Shown: positions 34,172 through 43,170, numbered from the stretch's first letter. The stretch: 61,211 nucleotides of DNA from UBA5189 sp035631615 (GCA_035631615.1 DASQIK010000062.1:1-61211); one strand, 5' to 3'. The notes: a model not told the origin generated them from the letters alone. Numbers and translations are program-made.

Positions 34172-35506
34172 GTGTTCGACAGCCTCAGCGATCGACTGCG
34201 CAAGACCCTCGCCACCCTGACCGGCCGCGGCCGGATCAGCGAGGCGGACGTCGACGCCGCCGCGCGCGAGATCCGGCTCGCACTGCTCGAGGCCGACGTC
34301 AACTTCAAGGTCGTCAAGGAGGTCGTCGGCCGAATCCGCGAGAAGGCCGTCGGCGCCGAGGTGCTGGCCAGCCTGAGCGCCGGCCAGCAGATCGTGAAGA
34401 TCGTCCACGACGAGCTGGTCGACCTGCTATCGGCGGGCGATCGGACGCTGCGCCTCCACGGCAACCCGGCCGTGATCTCGCTCGTCGGCCTCCAGGGCTC
34501 GGGCAAGACCACGACCTCGGCGAAGCTCGCCCGGCACATCGTGAAGCTCGGCCGCCGGCCGTTGCTGGTCGCCGCGGATCCGTATCGCCCGGCTGCCGCG
34601 GACCAGCTCGCGACGCTCGGCAAGGCGATCGACATTCCGGTCTATCGCCCGCCTGCCGGCACGAAGACCGTCGACATCGCGCGCGGCGCCCTCGAAGCGG
34701 CTCGCAAGCAGACCCGGGACACGATCATCCTCGACACCGCCGGCCGGCTCTCGCTGGACGAGGCGCTGATGGCCGAGATCGCCGCGGTGAACGAGGCCGT
34801 CGAACCCGTCGAGACGCTGCTCGTCGTCGACGCGATGACGGGCCAGGAGGCGGTCGGCGTCGCGCAGGCCTTCGCGGCTGCGGTCCCGATCACCGGCCTG
34901 ATCCTGACCAAGATCGATGGCGACGCCCGCGGCGGGGCTGCCCTGTCGATCGCGACGGTCACCGGGATCGGCGTGAAGTTCCTCGGGACCGGCGAGAAGA
35001 CCGATGCCCTCGAGGTCTTCCACCCCGACCGGCTCGCCGGCCGGATCCTCGGCATGGGTGACGTCCTGACCCTGGTCGAGCGCGCGCAGGAGCACGTCGA
35101 CGCCGAGCAGGCGGCGAAGCTGGAGCAGAAGCTCCGCCGCGCCGAGTTCACCCTCGAGGACTTCCTGGACCAGCTCCAGCAGGTCCAGAAGATGGGCCCG
35201 ATCGGCCAGCTCGTCTCGATGATCCCGGGCATGGGCAACATGGCCAAGGATGCCCAGGACGCGGTCGATCGGGGCGACCTCAAGCGCACCGAGGCGATCA
35301 TCCGCTCGATGACCCGCCACGAGCGCAAGGACCCGGGCGTCCTCAACGGGTCCCGCCGGCGCCGGATCGCGACCGGGTCCGGAACGTCGCTGACCGAGGT
35401 GAACCGGCTCGTGAAGCAGTTCACCGAGATGCAGCGGCTCATGAAGCAGCTCGCCGGCGGCCGCGGACGCGGGATGCTCGGTGGCGTGCCGCTGGGTCGC
35501 AGGTAG
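34172..35506 (+). CDS. ffh: Signal recognition particle protein Ffh
   Basis: SRP54 GTPase that binds signal sequences and SRP RNA. 444 residues from GTG 34172, chosen because the family starts (M)FDSLSDRL. N domain 1-85, G domain with GLQGSGKTTT, DPYRPAAADQL, DTAGRLSLDEALM and TKIDGDARGG, then a Met-rich M domain (from about 300) with IPGMGNMA, GSRRRRIATGSGT and a Met/Lys helix near the end. SRP RNA itself was not found in the window. Confidence 0.95.
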   Translation: MFDSLSDRLRKTLATLTGRGRISEADVDAAAREIRLALLEADVNFKVVKEVVGRIREKAVGAEVLASLSAGQQIVKIVHDELVDLLSAGDRTLRLHGNPAVISLVGLQGSGKTTTSAKLARHIVKLGRRPLLVAADPYRPAAADQLATLGKAIDIPVYRPPAGTKTVDIARGALEAARKQTRDTIILDTAGRLSLDEALMAEIAAVNEAVEPVETLLVVDAMTGQEAVGVAQAFAAAVPITGLILTKIDGDARGGAALSIATVTGIGVKFLGTGEKTDALEVFHPDRLAGRILGMGDVLTLVERAQEHVDAEQAAKLEQKLRRAEFTLEDFLDQLQQVQKMGPIGQLVSMIPGMGNMAKDAQDAVDRGDLKRTEAIIRSMTRHERKDPGVLNGSRRRRIATGSGTSLTEVNRLVKQFTEMQRLMKQLAGGRGRGMLGGVPLGRR

Positions 35507-35515
35507 GGGGACCCG

Positions 35516-37303
35516 ATGGACGACGAGACGCGCCCGATCGACACTCCGGCAGCGGCCACGCCGGCCGCGACGCCGGAGCCTTCGCCGGCCGCGACGTCGG
35601 AGCCCGCGTTGGCCACGGCGGCCACGGGTGGGAGTCCGGGTCGCTGGCTCGTGGCCGGTGGCGTGGCGGTTGTCGCGGTCGCGGTGATCATCGGCGCGCT
35701 GCTGCTGTTCGGCCGGCCCACGACCTCGACGGCACTCCAGTACATCCCGGGCGATGCCGCGATCGTGGGCGAGATCCGGATGGACCTGCCCGGGGACCAG
35801 CTCCAGCACGTCGGCAACCTGCTGGCGCACTTCCCGGGCTTCGCCGACCAGTCGACCCTGAGCACGAAGATGGACGAGGCGATGAAGCGCCTCCTCGCCA
35901 CCGACGGGCAGACCGGCCTCGACTACGTCAACGACGTCAAGCCGTGGCTCAGCGGACCGGGGTACTTCGCGCTCATGGCGCCGGCAGGCGGCACAGCCGT
36001 CGCGACCGGCGGCCACGGCGTCTTCTCGGCGACGACCAGCGGGACCGCCTCGTGCGAGCCGGTGTTCCGCGGCCAGACCACGACCCACGAGACGTACCGC
36101 GGCCTCGACCTCACCGAGTCCAGCGCGGGCACGCTGGCGTGCGTGCTGGACGGCCGGCAGGGCCTCATCGGCGACACCGCGACGGTGCACCTGGCCCTCG
36201 ATGCGAAGGCGGCGGGCTCGGGCATCGACAAGAACGCGAAGTACGCCGCGGCCCGCACGGCGCTCGGCCTCGACCGGCTTGCCACCCTGTACATCAGCGG
36301 TGACGCCCTGTCCAGGCTGCTGCCGTCGGCGAGCGCCACGCCCGGGTCGGCGGACCTGACGGCGGTCACCGGTCCGATCCCCGACTGGACGATGATGGGT
36401 GTGCGCGCCGAGGACGAGTCGCTCGTCGTCGACAGCGTGACGGCGCCGGTCGTGCAGCCGGCGAGCGGGCCGTCGCTGCTGCCCCTGCCCGCCACGCACC
36501 CGAGCGTCTTCGCGCCGATGGTCCCGGCCGACACCCTCGTCTTCGCCGAGTCGCAGGGCGCCGGCGTCGCCCTCCAGAACCTGCTCAGCCGCCTGCATGC
36601 GCTGCCCGAGCTGGCGACGGCGTTCCAGACCCTGGACGGCATGGGCGGCCCGGCCCAGCTCGTGGGCTGGATCGATGATGCGGGCGTGGCGGTGTCGATG
36701 CACGGCACGACCCCGTATGCCGCGCTGCTCATCGAGGCCACCGACGAGGCCGGGGCGTCGAGCCGGGTCGCCGCGCTGGGTGGCCTGCTCGTGATCGCCG
36801 GCGGCAACGGCATCCAGGTCACCCACAGCACGATCGCCGGCGTGGCGGTCACGAACGTCACGATCACCGACCTCCGCGCATTCGTCCCACCGGGCTCCGT
36901 GCCGGGCCTCACCATCCCGTCGACCGGGCCGATCTCGTTTTCGATCGCCGCGCACGGCAAGGTCATCATCGTGACCTCCGGCGAGGCGGCCATGACCGCG
37001 ATCCTGAACGTTGCCGCGGGTTCGAGCCTGGCCGACGACGCCACCTTCAGGCTGGCCGGCCAGCGCGGCCTCGCCAACAGCCGGACGACGGTCTACGTCG
37101 CCGCCGGCGCGGCCATCAAGCTCGTGCAGCAGGTCCTGCCGGCCGACCAGCTGGCCACGTTCACGTCCAACTACCTGCCGTACGTCGCTCCGCTCCAGGC
37201 GGTGTCGATCACGGCAACCGACGACGCGAACGCGAACCGCTCGCGGCTCGTGATCGGCGTCACCAAGCCCGCGACCCCGTCGACACCCCAGGCAACCCAA
37301 TGA
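35516..37303 (+). CDS. DUF3352-type membrane-anchored protein
   Basis: 595 residues, ATG 35516 with a G-rich SD. Disordered Pro/Ala/Thr N-terminus (1-40), one TM segment (about 44-65), then a large extracytoplasmic domain that begins TALQYIPGDAAIVGEIRMDLPGD, as in DUF3352 proteins. Repeated b-a units and two Cys in the early part (CEPVF, LACVL). Function unknown in the family. Located between ffh and rpsP, an uncommon insertion in the ffh-rpsP pair. Confidence 0.75.
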   Translation: MDDETRPIDTPAAATPAATPEPSPAATSEPALATAATGGSPGRWLVAGGVAVVAVAVIIGALLLFGRPTTSTALQYIPGDAAIVGEIRMDLPGDQLQHVGNLLAHFPGFADQSTLSTKMDEAMKRLLATDGQTGLDYVNDVKPWLSGPGYFALMAPAGGTAVATGGHGVFSATTSGTASCEPVFRGQTTTHETYRGLDLTESSAGTLACVLDGRQGLIGDTATVHLALDAKAAGSGIDKNAKYAAARTALGLDRLATLYISGDALSRLLPSASATPGSADLTAVTGPIPDWTMMGVRAEDESLVVDSVTAPVVQPASGPSLLPLPATHPSVFAPMVPADTLVFAESQGAGVALQNLLSRLHALPELATAFQTLDGMGGPAQLVGWIDDAGVAVSMHGTTPYAALLIEATDEAGASSRVAALGGLLVIAGGNGIQVTHSTIAGVAVTNVTITDLRAFVPPGSVPGLTIPSTGPISFSIAAHGKVIIVTSGEAAMTAILNVAAGSSLADDATFRLAGQRGLANSRTTVYVAAGAAIKLVQQVLPADQLATFTSNYLPYVAPLQAVSITATDDANANRSRLVIGVTKPATPSTPQATQ

Positions 37304-37313
37304 GGAGGTACGC

Positions 37314-37571
37314 ATGACCGTTCGAATTCGGCTGACGCGCGTGGGCGCCAAGAAGCAGCCCAGCTACCGCGTCGTGGTCGCGGATTCCCGGAGCGCCCGG
37401 GACAGCCGCTCGATCGAGACGCTGGGCCATTACAACCCGATGAGCGAGCCGGTCGACTTCCAGGTCGACGCCGACAAGGCCAAGGCCTGGATCGCGAAGG
37501 GCGCCCAGCCGTCCGACACCGTCGCTCGCCTGTTCCGTGCCGCCGGCGTGCTGCCGGCAGAGAAGAAGTAG
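37314..37571 (+). CDS. rpsP: 30S ribosomal protein S16
   Basis: 85 residues, strong SD GAGGAGG (37302-37308) overlapping the previous stop. VRIRLTRVGAKKQPSYRVVV and IETLGHYNP are diagnostic of bS16. First of the rpsP-khpA-rimM-trmD-rplS set. Confidence 0.97.
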   Translation: MTVRIRLTRVGAKKQPSYRVVVADSRSARDSRSIETLGHYNPMSEPVDFQVDADKAKAWIAKGAQPSDTVARLFRAAGVLPAEKK

Positions 37572-37578
37572 GGCCGCC

Positions 37579-37812
37579 GTGAGCGCGAAGGAGCTCGTCG
37601 AGTACGTCGCCAGGTCCCTCGTCGACGATCCGGAGGCCGTCAAGGTCACCGAGGTCGAGGACGAGGAGGGCACCGTCATCGAGCTGCACGTGGCCGAGGA
37701 CGACATGGGCAAGGTCATCGGGCGCAACGGCAGCGTCGCCAAGGCGCTTCGGACCCTGCTCAAGGTGACCGCGGCCCGTGAGGGCAGCACGGTCCAGCTG
37801 GAGATCATCTGA
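37579..37812 (+). CDS. khpA: KH domain RNA-binding protein KhpA
   Basis: 77 residues from GTG 37579. Single KH domain with the GxxG loop in VAEDDMGKVIGRNGSVAKAL. In Gram-positive bacteria KhpA pairs with KhpB/Jag. Always between rpsP and rimM in such genomes. Confidence 0.92.
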   Translation: MSAKELVEYVARSLVDDPEAVKVTEVEDEEGTVIELHVAEDDMGKVIGRNGSVAKALRTLLKVTAAREGSTVQLEII

Positions 37813-37829
37813 GCGAGGCCGGCGCGTCG

Positions 37830-38450
37830 ATGACGCCGGTCCGGCTGGTCGTCGCGCAGGTCCGTGGCCTCCACGGGCTCAACGGCGCCGTGCGCGTCGA
37901 GGTCCTGACCGACCGCCCGGAGGCGCGCTTCGCGGAGGGGGCGGTGCTCCACGCCGAAGGCGATGCGCGTCCGCTGACGATCGTCGCAGCCCAGCCGGTC
38001 GAGGATGGTCCCGGCTGGCGGCTTCGCTTCCGGGAGCTGGCCGACCGTCCCGCCGCCGAGCGGCTGCGCGACGCGTACCTCGAGGTCGAGGTCGACCGCA
38101 CGGCCGACCTCGATGCCGGCGCGGCGTACTGGCACGAGGTGATCGGCTCGACCGTCCGCGATTCCGCGGGCGCCGAGCTCGGCAGGGTCGTCGACGTCTA
38201 CCGCGCCGGCGAGAACGAGGTGTACGTGGTCCGCGGCGGCCCGCCGGGCGAGTTCGACCTGCCTGCCGTGCGCGACGTGATCACGACCTTCGCGCCGGAG
38301 CGTGGCGAGATCGTGGTCGACGAGGCGGTCCTCGACCTCGGTGGCGCGGTCGTCGATGCACCCGAACGGACCGCGAAGGGGCCGCGCAAGCGGCCGCGCT
38401 GGTCCCGCCACGGAAAAGGCGCGAAGCCAACCGAGCCGGGGCCGGCATGA
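37830..38450 (+). CDS. rimM: Ribosome maturation factor RimM
   Basis: 206 residues. Assists 30S head assembly via S19. N-terminal RimM domain begins VAQVRGLHGLNGAVRVEVLTD; C-terminal PRC-barrel with YWHEVIGSTV, LGRVVDVYRAGENEVYVV and an IPAV-like LPAVRDVI. A 35-residue basic tail (PRKRPRWSRHGKG) follows the fold. ATGA overlap with trmD. Confidence 0.93.
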   Translation: MTPVRLVVAQVRGLHGLNGAVRVEVLTDRPEARFAEGAVLHAEGDARPLTIVAAQPVEDGPGWRLRFRELADRPAAERLRDAYLEVEVDRTADLDAGAAYWHEVIGSTVRDSAGAELGRVVDVYRAGENEVYVVRGGPPGEFDLPAVRDVITTFAPERGEIVVDEAVLDLGGAVVDAPERTAKGPRKRPRWSRHGKGAKPTEPGPA

Positions 38451-39124
38451 CCCTCGAGATCGATGTCGTATGCCTGTTTCCGGGCATGCTCGAAGGCCCG
38501 CTGTCCGAGAGCATCCCGGGGCGGACCCGCGAGCGTGGATTGGTCGACATCCGGCTGCACGACCTGCGCGAGTGGGGGCTTGGCAGGCATCGGAGCGTCG
38601 ACGACGCGCCGTACGGCGGGGGAGCGGGGATGGTCCTCCGGCCGGAGCCGGTCGCCGGCGCGCTCGACGCGCTTCGCCGGCGCGACTCCCTCGCGATCCT
38701 CCTTGACCCGGGCGGCGAGGTGTTCGGCCAGGGCCGCGCCGCGGACCTCGCGGGTCGCCCGCACCTGATCCTCGTCTGCCCGCGCTACGAGGGCATCGAC
38801 GAGCGAATCCGCGACCTCGTCGACCTCGAGCTGTCGATCGGCGACTACGTGCTCACCGGCGGCGAGCTGGCGGCGCTCGTGGTCATCGACGCGGTGACGC
38901 GCCTGCTCCCCGGCGCTATCGACGACGCCTCCACCGTCGAGGAATCGTTCAGCGCGGGCCTCCTCGAGTACCCGCAGTACACGCGGCCCGCCGAGTTTCG
39001 CGGCCGATCCGTGCCCGACATCCTGGTGAGCGGCAACCATGAGGCGGTGCGGCGTTGGCGTCACGACGCCGCGGTCGCGCGAACCCGCGCGCGCCGGCCC
39101 GATCTCCTCCCGCCGGAGTCCTGA
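38447..39124 (+). CDS. trmD: tRNA (guanine(37)-N1)-methyltransferase TrmD
   Basis: SPOUT methyltransferase making m1G37. 225 residues from ATG 38447. Starts IDVVCLFPGML; DDAPYGGGAGMVLRPEP; trefoil-knot SAM site LILVCPRYEGIDERI and IGDYVLTGGELAALVVIDAV. The C-terminal domain (LLEYPQYTRPAEFRG, VLVSGNH-like ILVSGNHEAVRRWR) is complete. Confidence 0.96.
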   Translation: MTLEIDVVCLFPGMLEGPLSESIPGRTRERGLVDIRLHDLREWGLGRHRSVDDAPYGGGAGMVLRPEPVAGALDALRRRDSLAILLDPGGEVFGQGRAADLAGRPHLILVCPRYEGIDERIRDLVDLELSIGDYVLTGGELAALVVIDAVTRLLPGAIDDASTVEESFSAGLLEYPQYTRPAEFRGRSVPDILVSGNHEAVRRWRHDAAVARTRARRPDLLPPES

Positions 39125-39165
39125 CCCGCCCCTGGAGCAGCGGCGGCACGCGCCGGAACGCGTGG

Positions 39166-39171
39166 TATCCT
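39166..39171 (+). promoter_or_regulatory. Possible -10 box of rplS
   Basis: TATCCT in the 133-nt gap between trmD and rplS, predicting a leader of about 80 nt. No good -35. Confidence 0.3.
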
Positions 39172-39257
39172 TCGTCGCCGTCGGCCGACCAGCCGATCCC
39201 CAACTCGACGTCCATCGGCGCGACCGCGCGCCGCGCATTGACAGGGAACCCACTGCC

Positions 39258-39608
39258 GTGAACGTGCTCGACGAGATCGTCGCCGAACAGATCCGCACCG
39301 ACCTGCCGGAGCTCGCCTCGGGCGACACGGTCAAGGTCTCGGCGCGCGTCGTCGAGGGCGGCAAGGAGCGCATCCAGGTCTTCGAGGGCACGATCATGCG
39401 CCTGAAGGGCGGCGGCATCGCCCGCTCGATCACCGTGCGCAAGATCGCGAGCGGCGTCGGCGTCGAGCGGACGTTCATGGTCAACAGCCCGCGCATCGAG
39501 AAGATCGAGGTCGTGCGCCATGGCCGCGTGCGCCGCGCCCAGCTGTACTTCCTGCGCGACCGCGTGGGCAAGGCGGCAACGCTGCGGGAGCGCCGAACCC
39601 GCTCCTGA
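39258..39608 (+). CDS. rplS: 50S ribosomal protein L19
   Basis: 116 residues from GTG 39258. SGDTVKVSARVVEGGKERIQ, FEGTIMRLKGGG, VGVERTFMVNSPRIEKIEVV and RRAQLYFLRDRVGKAA are the classical bL19 core. The start matches the family N-terminus (NVLDEIVAEQ). Confidence 0.96.
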   Translation: MNVLDEIVAEQIRTDLPELASGDTVKVSARVVEGGKERIQVFEGTIMRLKGGGIARSITVRKIASGVGVERTFMVNSPRIEKIEVVRHGRVRRAQLYFLRDRVGKAATLRERRTRS

Positions 39609-39670
39609 CCGGTGCGGGTGGCCATCGGAGTTCGGGCCGAGCGGCCCGTCCGGTCGGCAGGCCCCCGGGG

Positions 39671-39685
39671 TACCCTGACGGGGCG
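39671..39685 (+). promoter_or_regulatory. -10-like box before rnhB, short or no leader
   Basis: TACCCT (39671-39676) ends 9 nt before the rnhB ATG at 39686. No SD near the start. Weak hexamer; inferred. Confidence 0.3.
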
Positions 39686-40543
39686 ATGGCCCCGCGCGTG
39701 CCCACCCTCAGATTCGAACGGCCCCACTGGCGAGCCGGCCTGACCCGCGTCGTCGGGATCGACGAGGTCGGGGTCGCGCCGACCTGCGGTGCCGTCGTCG
39801 CCGCCGCGGTCATCATCGGCCCGAACAGCCATCGGATCCCGGGCGTCCGCGACTCCAAGACCCTGTCGGCCGCCCAGCGCGAGCGTCTCGCGCCGGTCAT
39901 CCGGCGCCGCGCCGTGGCGGTCGGGCTGGGTGCCGCGTCCGTGCGCGAGATCGACAGCCTCAACATCTATCACGCCACGCACCTCGCGATGCGACGTGCC
40001 GTTGCAAGGCTCGGCGGCCATGATCACGTGCTGGTGGATGGCAATCGCATCGCCGGGTTCGAGGCGTCGGTGGGGCCGTACACGGCCATCGTCGACGGCG
40101 ACGCCAAGTGCTACACGATCGCCTGCGCGTCGGTCGTGGCCAAGGTCGTCCGGGACCGGATGATGACGCTCCTGGCGGCGCGCTACCCGGGCTACGGCTG
40201 GGAGCGCAACCAGGGCTACGCGACGCTCGAACACCGCACAGCCATCCGCCGGCTTGGCCTGACGCCGTATCACCGGCGGAGCTTCCTGGCACTCCAGCGC
40301 ACGCTCGCCGGCGACCAGATCAGCCTCGACCTGTTCGACGAGGCGGTCGCGTCGCTCGACGCCGACGCGGAGGCTCGTGAGCTCGATCGGCTCGACGGCA
40401 TCCAGGGGCTCGACCCTGGCGGTGTTTCGCTCGAGGTGCCCGACCCGGACGCGGCAGCGGTCGTCGCGGCCGCCGAGGCGATCGTCCGCGAGGGAGCCGA
40501 GGGAAGGCAGGTTGCGATCCAGGGATCCGACGCGGTCGGCTGA
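39686..40543 (+). CDS. rnhB: Ribonuclease HII with atypical GRG site
   Basis: Cuts RNA in RNA/DNA hybrids and at single ribonucleotides in DNA. 285 residues; family about 200-220, the excess being a C-terminal tail (from ~225). VGIDEVGVAPTCGAVVAAAV is the N-terminal block: catalytic D26 and E27 present, but the GRG that recognises the 2'-OH junction reads G29-V30-A31. Remaining acids D118 (LVDGN) and D157 (VVRDRMM), plus CASVVAKV, are conserved. So the catalytic set is complete but junction recognition may differ. Neighbour rplS is usual for rnhB. Confidence 0.88.
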   Translation: MAPRVPTLRFERPHWRAGLTRVVGIDEVGVAPTCGAVVAAAVIIGPNSHRIPGVRDSKTLSAAQRERLAPVIRRRAVAVGLGAASVREIDSLNIYHATHLAMRRAVARLGGHDHVLVDGNRIAGFEASVGPYTAIVDGDAKCYTIACASVVAKVVRDRMMTLLAARYPGYGWERNQGYATLEHRTAIRRLGLTPYHRRSFLALQRTLAGDQISLDLFDEAVASLDADAEARELDRLDGIQGLDPGGVSLEVPDPDAAAVVAAAEAIVREGAEGRQVAIQGSDAVG

Positions 40544-40561
40544 GGTGCGGCGCAGGGGGCG

Positions 40562-41587
40562 ATGATCGAGGCAATCCGGCGCTACGAGATCCCCGCGGCG
40601 GGGGAGCTGGCGATCCGCCGGCTCCTGGTGTCCGGGTTCGTGCTGGTCGTGGTGATCTTCTGCGCCGCCCGGCTGCTCAACGTGTACCCGTGGAACGAGC
40701 GCCTATTCGACCTCTGGGCGTACTGGTCGACCCGGTTCGGCCTCGACTACTCGTCCGCGCGGCCCGGCGCGTCGGGCGCGTACATCTACTCGCCTGCCTT
40801 CGCCCACCTGATCTCGCCGCTCACCGCGCTGCCACTGCCGGTGTTCACGGCCCTGTGGACAGCGCTGGTCGCGGCGACCCTGTACTGGCTGGCAGGCTGG
40901 CGCTCGTTCCTCATCGGGCTGTTCATCCCGGTGGTGATGAGCATCGCCATCGGCCAGACGGACCTGTTCATGGCGGCGGCGATCATCATCGGGTTCCGCT
41001 GGCCCGTCGTCTGGGTGCTGCCGATCGTGACCAAGCTCACGCCGGGCATCGGGCTCCTGTGGTTTGCCGTGCGACGCGAATGGCGGTCGCTCGCGATCGC
41101 GCTCGCCGCGACGGCCATCATCACGACCGCTTCGTTCCTGATCGATCCGAAGGCCTGGTTCGGCTGGCTGGCGATGCTCGCCCGAATGGACTTCCCGGCG
41201 GCCGGCGACGGTGTCTACCTGCCGGTCCCGGTATGGATCAGGCTGCCGTTCGTCGCGTTGCTCATCGGCTGGGGCGCGCGGTCGAATCGCCGCTGGGTCC
41301 TGCCGGTGGGCGTGTGCCTCTCGCTCCCGACCGTCTGGCTGAACACGCCGGCGATCCTGGTCGCGATCCTGCCGATGCTGTCGCGCGGCGCGCAGGCGCC
41401 GGCCGGGCGCTGGCTCCGCGCGACCGGCCCCTTGATTGCGCTGCCGCAGCCGCACTGGCGGCGTCGCGTTCGGCGAGCGGGGCTGGTGCTGCGGCGCGAG
41501 CTGGGTGGCGCGTCCGCGTTCGCCGCGGTCCCGGCTTCTGATCCCTCGCCGCGGCCGGGCGGAGATCGGGAGCCAATCGGCCGGTAA
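40562..41587 (+). CDS. Multi-TM membrane protein, GT87/DUF2029-like
   Basis: 341 residues with about eight TM segments. An early acidic WNERLFDLWAYWS segment, AYIYSPAFAHLISPL and SIAIGQTDLFM resemble the polyprenyl-phosphate-dependent mannosyltransferase family GT87 (DUF2029), which acts outside the membrane. The last ~50 residues are a basic and Pro-rich cytoplasmic tail. Exact sugar or acceptor unknown; family call is moderate. Confidence 0.65.
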   Translation: MIEAIRRYEIPAAGELAIRRLLVSGFVLVVVIFCAARLLNVYPWNERLFDLWAYWSTRFGLDYSSARPGASGAYIYSPAFAHLISPLTALPLPVFTALWTALVAATLYWLAGWRSFLIGLFIPVVMSIAIGQTDLFMAAAIIIGFRWPVVWVLPIVTKLTPGIGLLWFAVRREWRSLAIALAATAIITTASFLIDPKAWFGWLAMLARMDFPAAGDGVYLPVPVWIRLPFVALLIGWGARSNRRWVLPVGVCLSLPTVWLNTPAILVAILPMLSRGAQAPAGRWLRATGPLIALPQPHWRRRVRRAGLVLRRELGGASAFAAVPASDPSPRPGGDREPIGR

Positions 41588-41633
41588 GGCGGCGGTGATC
41601 CCGCGGTGACCGCGCGGCGTCACGATCCCTGGG

Positions 41634-42011
41634 ATGCGGACGGCCGCCCAGCGCACCGGTGACGCGGCGGAGGCGCGGGTCGCCGAGCACCTGGCGAGCC
41701 TGGGCTGGCGGATCCTCGGGACGCACATCCGCGTCGGCCGAGCGGAGCTCGACCTCGTCGCGGTCGACCCCGGGCCGCCCGGGGGGTGCCTGGTCGTCGT
41801 CGAGGTGCGCTGGCGCGCGAGCCGCGCCTTCGGCCTGCCCGAGGAGACCGTTGACGGTCGAAAGCGTGCTCGGCTCCACCAGGCAGGCTTCGTGCTGCGC
41901 GAGCGCGGAATGCTGCCCGACGGATCGGCGATCCCCAACCTCGCCGTGCGCTTCGATCTCGTCGTCGTCGAGCCCAACGATCGACTTCGGCACTACCGCC
42001 ACGGCGCCTAG
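41634..42011 (+). CDS. yraN: UPF0102 (YraN) family endonuclease-like protein
   Basis: 125 residues. GDAAEARVAEHLASLGWRIL, then ELDLVAVD and VVVEVRWR, the D-x(n)-E-x-R form of the nuclease-like E-x-K core, and RKRARLHQAG. Often next to rnhB, as here after one gene. Biochemical role not established in the family. Confidence 0.9.
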   Translation: MRTAAQRTGDAAEARVAEHLASLGWRILGTHIRVGRAELDLVAVDPGPPGGCLVVVEVRWRASRAFGLPEETVDGRKRARLHQAGFVLRERGMLPDGSAIPNLAVRFDLVVVEPNDRLRHYRHGA

Positions 42012-42058
42012 GCTCGGCCAGCGTCCGGCTCCGATCGGGCCGGATCGAGACCTCGTGG

Positions 42059-42064
42059 TAGACT
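42059..42064 (+). promoter_or_regulatory. -10 box of the rpsB operon
   Basis: TAGACT, same hexamer as the rpmF promoter, about 165 nt before rpsB. No convincing -35. The 217-nt gap to yraN supports a promoter here. Confidence 0.4.
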
Positions 42065-42164
42065 CCGCCGGCCGCGGAACCCGTTCCACGGTGCCAACCC
42101 GCCCGGTGCTCGACACCAGGTCGAAGACCGGAGCTCACACGCGAACCGTCCCGATCGGGGTGGT

Positions 42165-42180
42165 GCCGGCCAAGGCCGGC
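42165..42180 (+). promoter_or_regulatory. Hairpin in the rpsB leader
   Basis: GCCGGC-CAAG-GCCGGC, a perfect 6-bp stem with a 4-nt loop, about 30 nt before the AGGAGG Shine-Dalgarno (42213-42218). Could be part of an S2 autoregulatory leader; inferred. Confidence 0.4.
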
Positions 42181-42228
42181 TCCCGACGAGGGTCCGCGGA
42201 GGAACGAACCACAGGAGGCTACCCGACC

Positions 42229-43170
42229 GTGCCGTCCATCTCGATGCGCCAGCTGCTCGAGGCCGGTGTCCACTTCGGCCACCAGACCCGCCGCTGGAAT
42301 CCCAAGATGAAGCCCTTCATCTTCGCCGAGCGCAACGGCATCCACATCATCGACCTTGCCCAGACCGCGAAGCGGCTCGAGGTCGCCCTCGACTTCGTGC
42401 GCGAGACCGTCGCTCGTGGCGACGTCGTCCTCTTCGTCGGGACCAAGAAGCAGGCCCAGGAGCCGCTCGCCGCCGAGGCGACGCGCGCCGGCATGCCGTA
42501 CGTCAACAAGCGCTGGCTGGGCGGCATGCTCACCAACTTCGTGACGATCAAGAAGCGCATCGGCCTGATGGATCAGCTCGAGGCGCGCCAGCAGGCCGGC
42601 GACCTCGACCGCCTGCCCAAGAAGGAAGCCGCCAAGCTGACCGAGGAGCTCGCCCGGCTGCAGCTCATGCTCGGCGGCATCCGCAAGATGAAGCGCGTGC
42701 CCGGCGCGATCTTCATCGTCGACCCGCACCGCGAGCGCATCGCTGTGACCGAGGCCAACCGGCTCGAGATCCCGGTCGTCGGCACCGGCGACACGAACGT
42801 CGATCCGGACGAGCTCGACTACATCATCCCTGCCAACGACGACGCCATCCGGGCGATCCGCCTGCTGTGCTCGCTCGTCGCCGACGCGGCGATCGAGGGT
42901 GCCCAGGAGCGCGCGAGCCGGGCGGTCGAGCCCGAGGTCGAGCCAATGGAGGAGCCCACCTACGACGGCGTCGACACGACCGACGAGCTCGTGGCGGCCC
43001 TCGCCGGCGGCGCGGCCCTCAGCTTCGCCCCCGACGACGAGGAGGACCTCCTGCCCGGCGGTCCCGCGGTCCCGGCTCCCGCCGAGGATGGCGCGACGCC
43101 CGAGGAGATCGCCGCCGAGCTGGCCCGTGAAGCGGCGGAGGCCGCGACCCGCGACGCCACGCCGGCCTGA
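42229..43170 (+). CDS. rpsB: 30S ribosomal protein S2
   Basis: 313 residues from GTG 42229 with AGGAGG 10 nt upstream. MRQLLEAGVHFGHQTRRWNP, FAERNGIHIIDLAQT, VNKRWLGGMLTNF and IVDPHRERIAVTEANRL are uS2 hallmarks. The family is about 230-260 residues; the last ~65 residues here are an acidic Ala/Pro/Glu tail, probably disordered. First gene of rpsB-tsf-pyrH-frr-uppS-cdsA-dxr-rseP-ispG. Confidence 0.95.
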   Translation: MPSISMRQLLEAGVHFGHQTRRWNPKMKPFIFAERNGIHIIDLAQTAKRLEVALDFVRETVARGDVVLFVGTKKQAQEPLAAEATRAGMPYVNKRWLGGMLTNFVTIKKRIGLMDQLEARQQAGDLDRLPKKEAAKLTEELARLQLMLGGIRKMKRVPGAIFIVDPHRERIAVTEANRLEIPVVGTGDTNVDPDELDYIIPANDDAIRAIRLLCSLVADAAIEGAQERASRAVEPEVEPMEEPTYDGVDTTDELVAALAGGAALSFAPDDEEDLLPGGPAVPAPAEDGATPEEIAAELAREAAEAATRDATPA

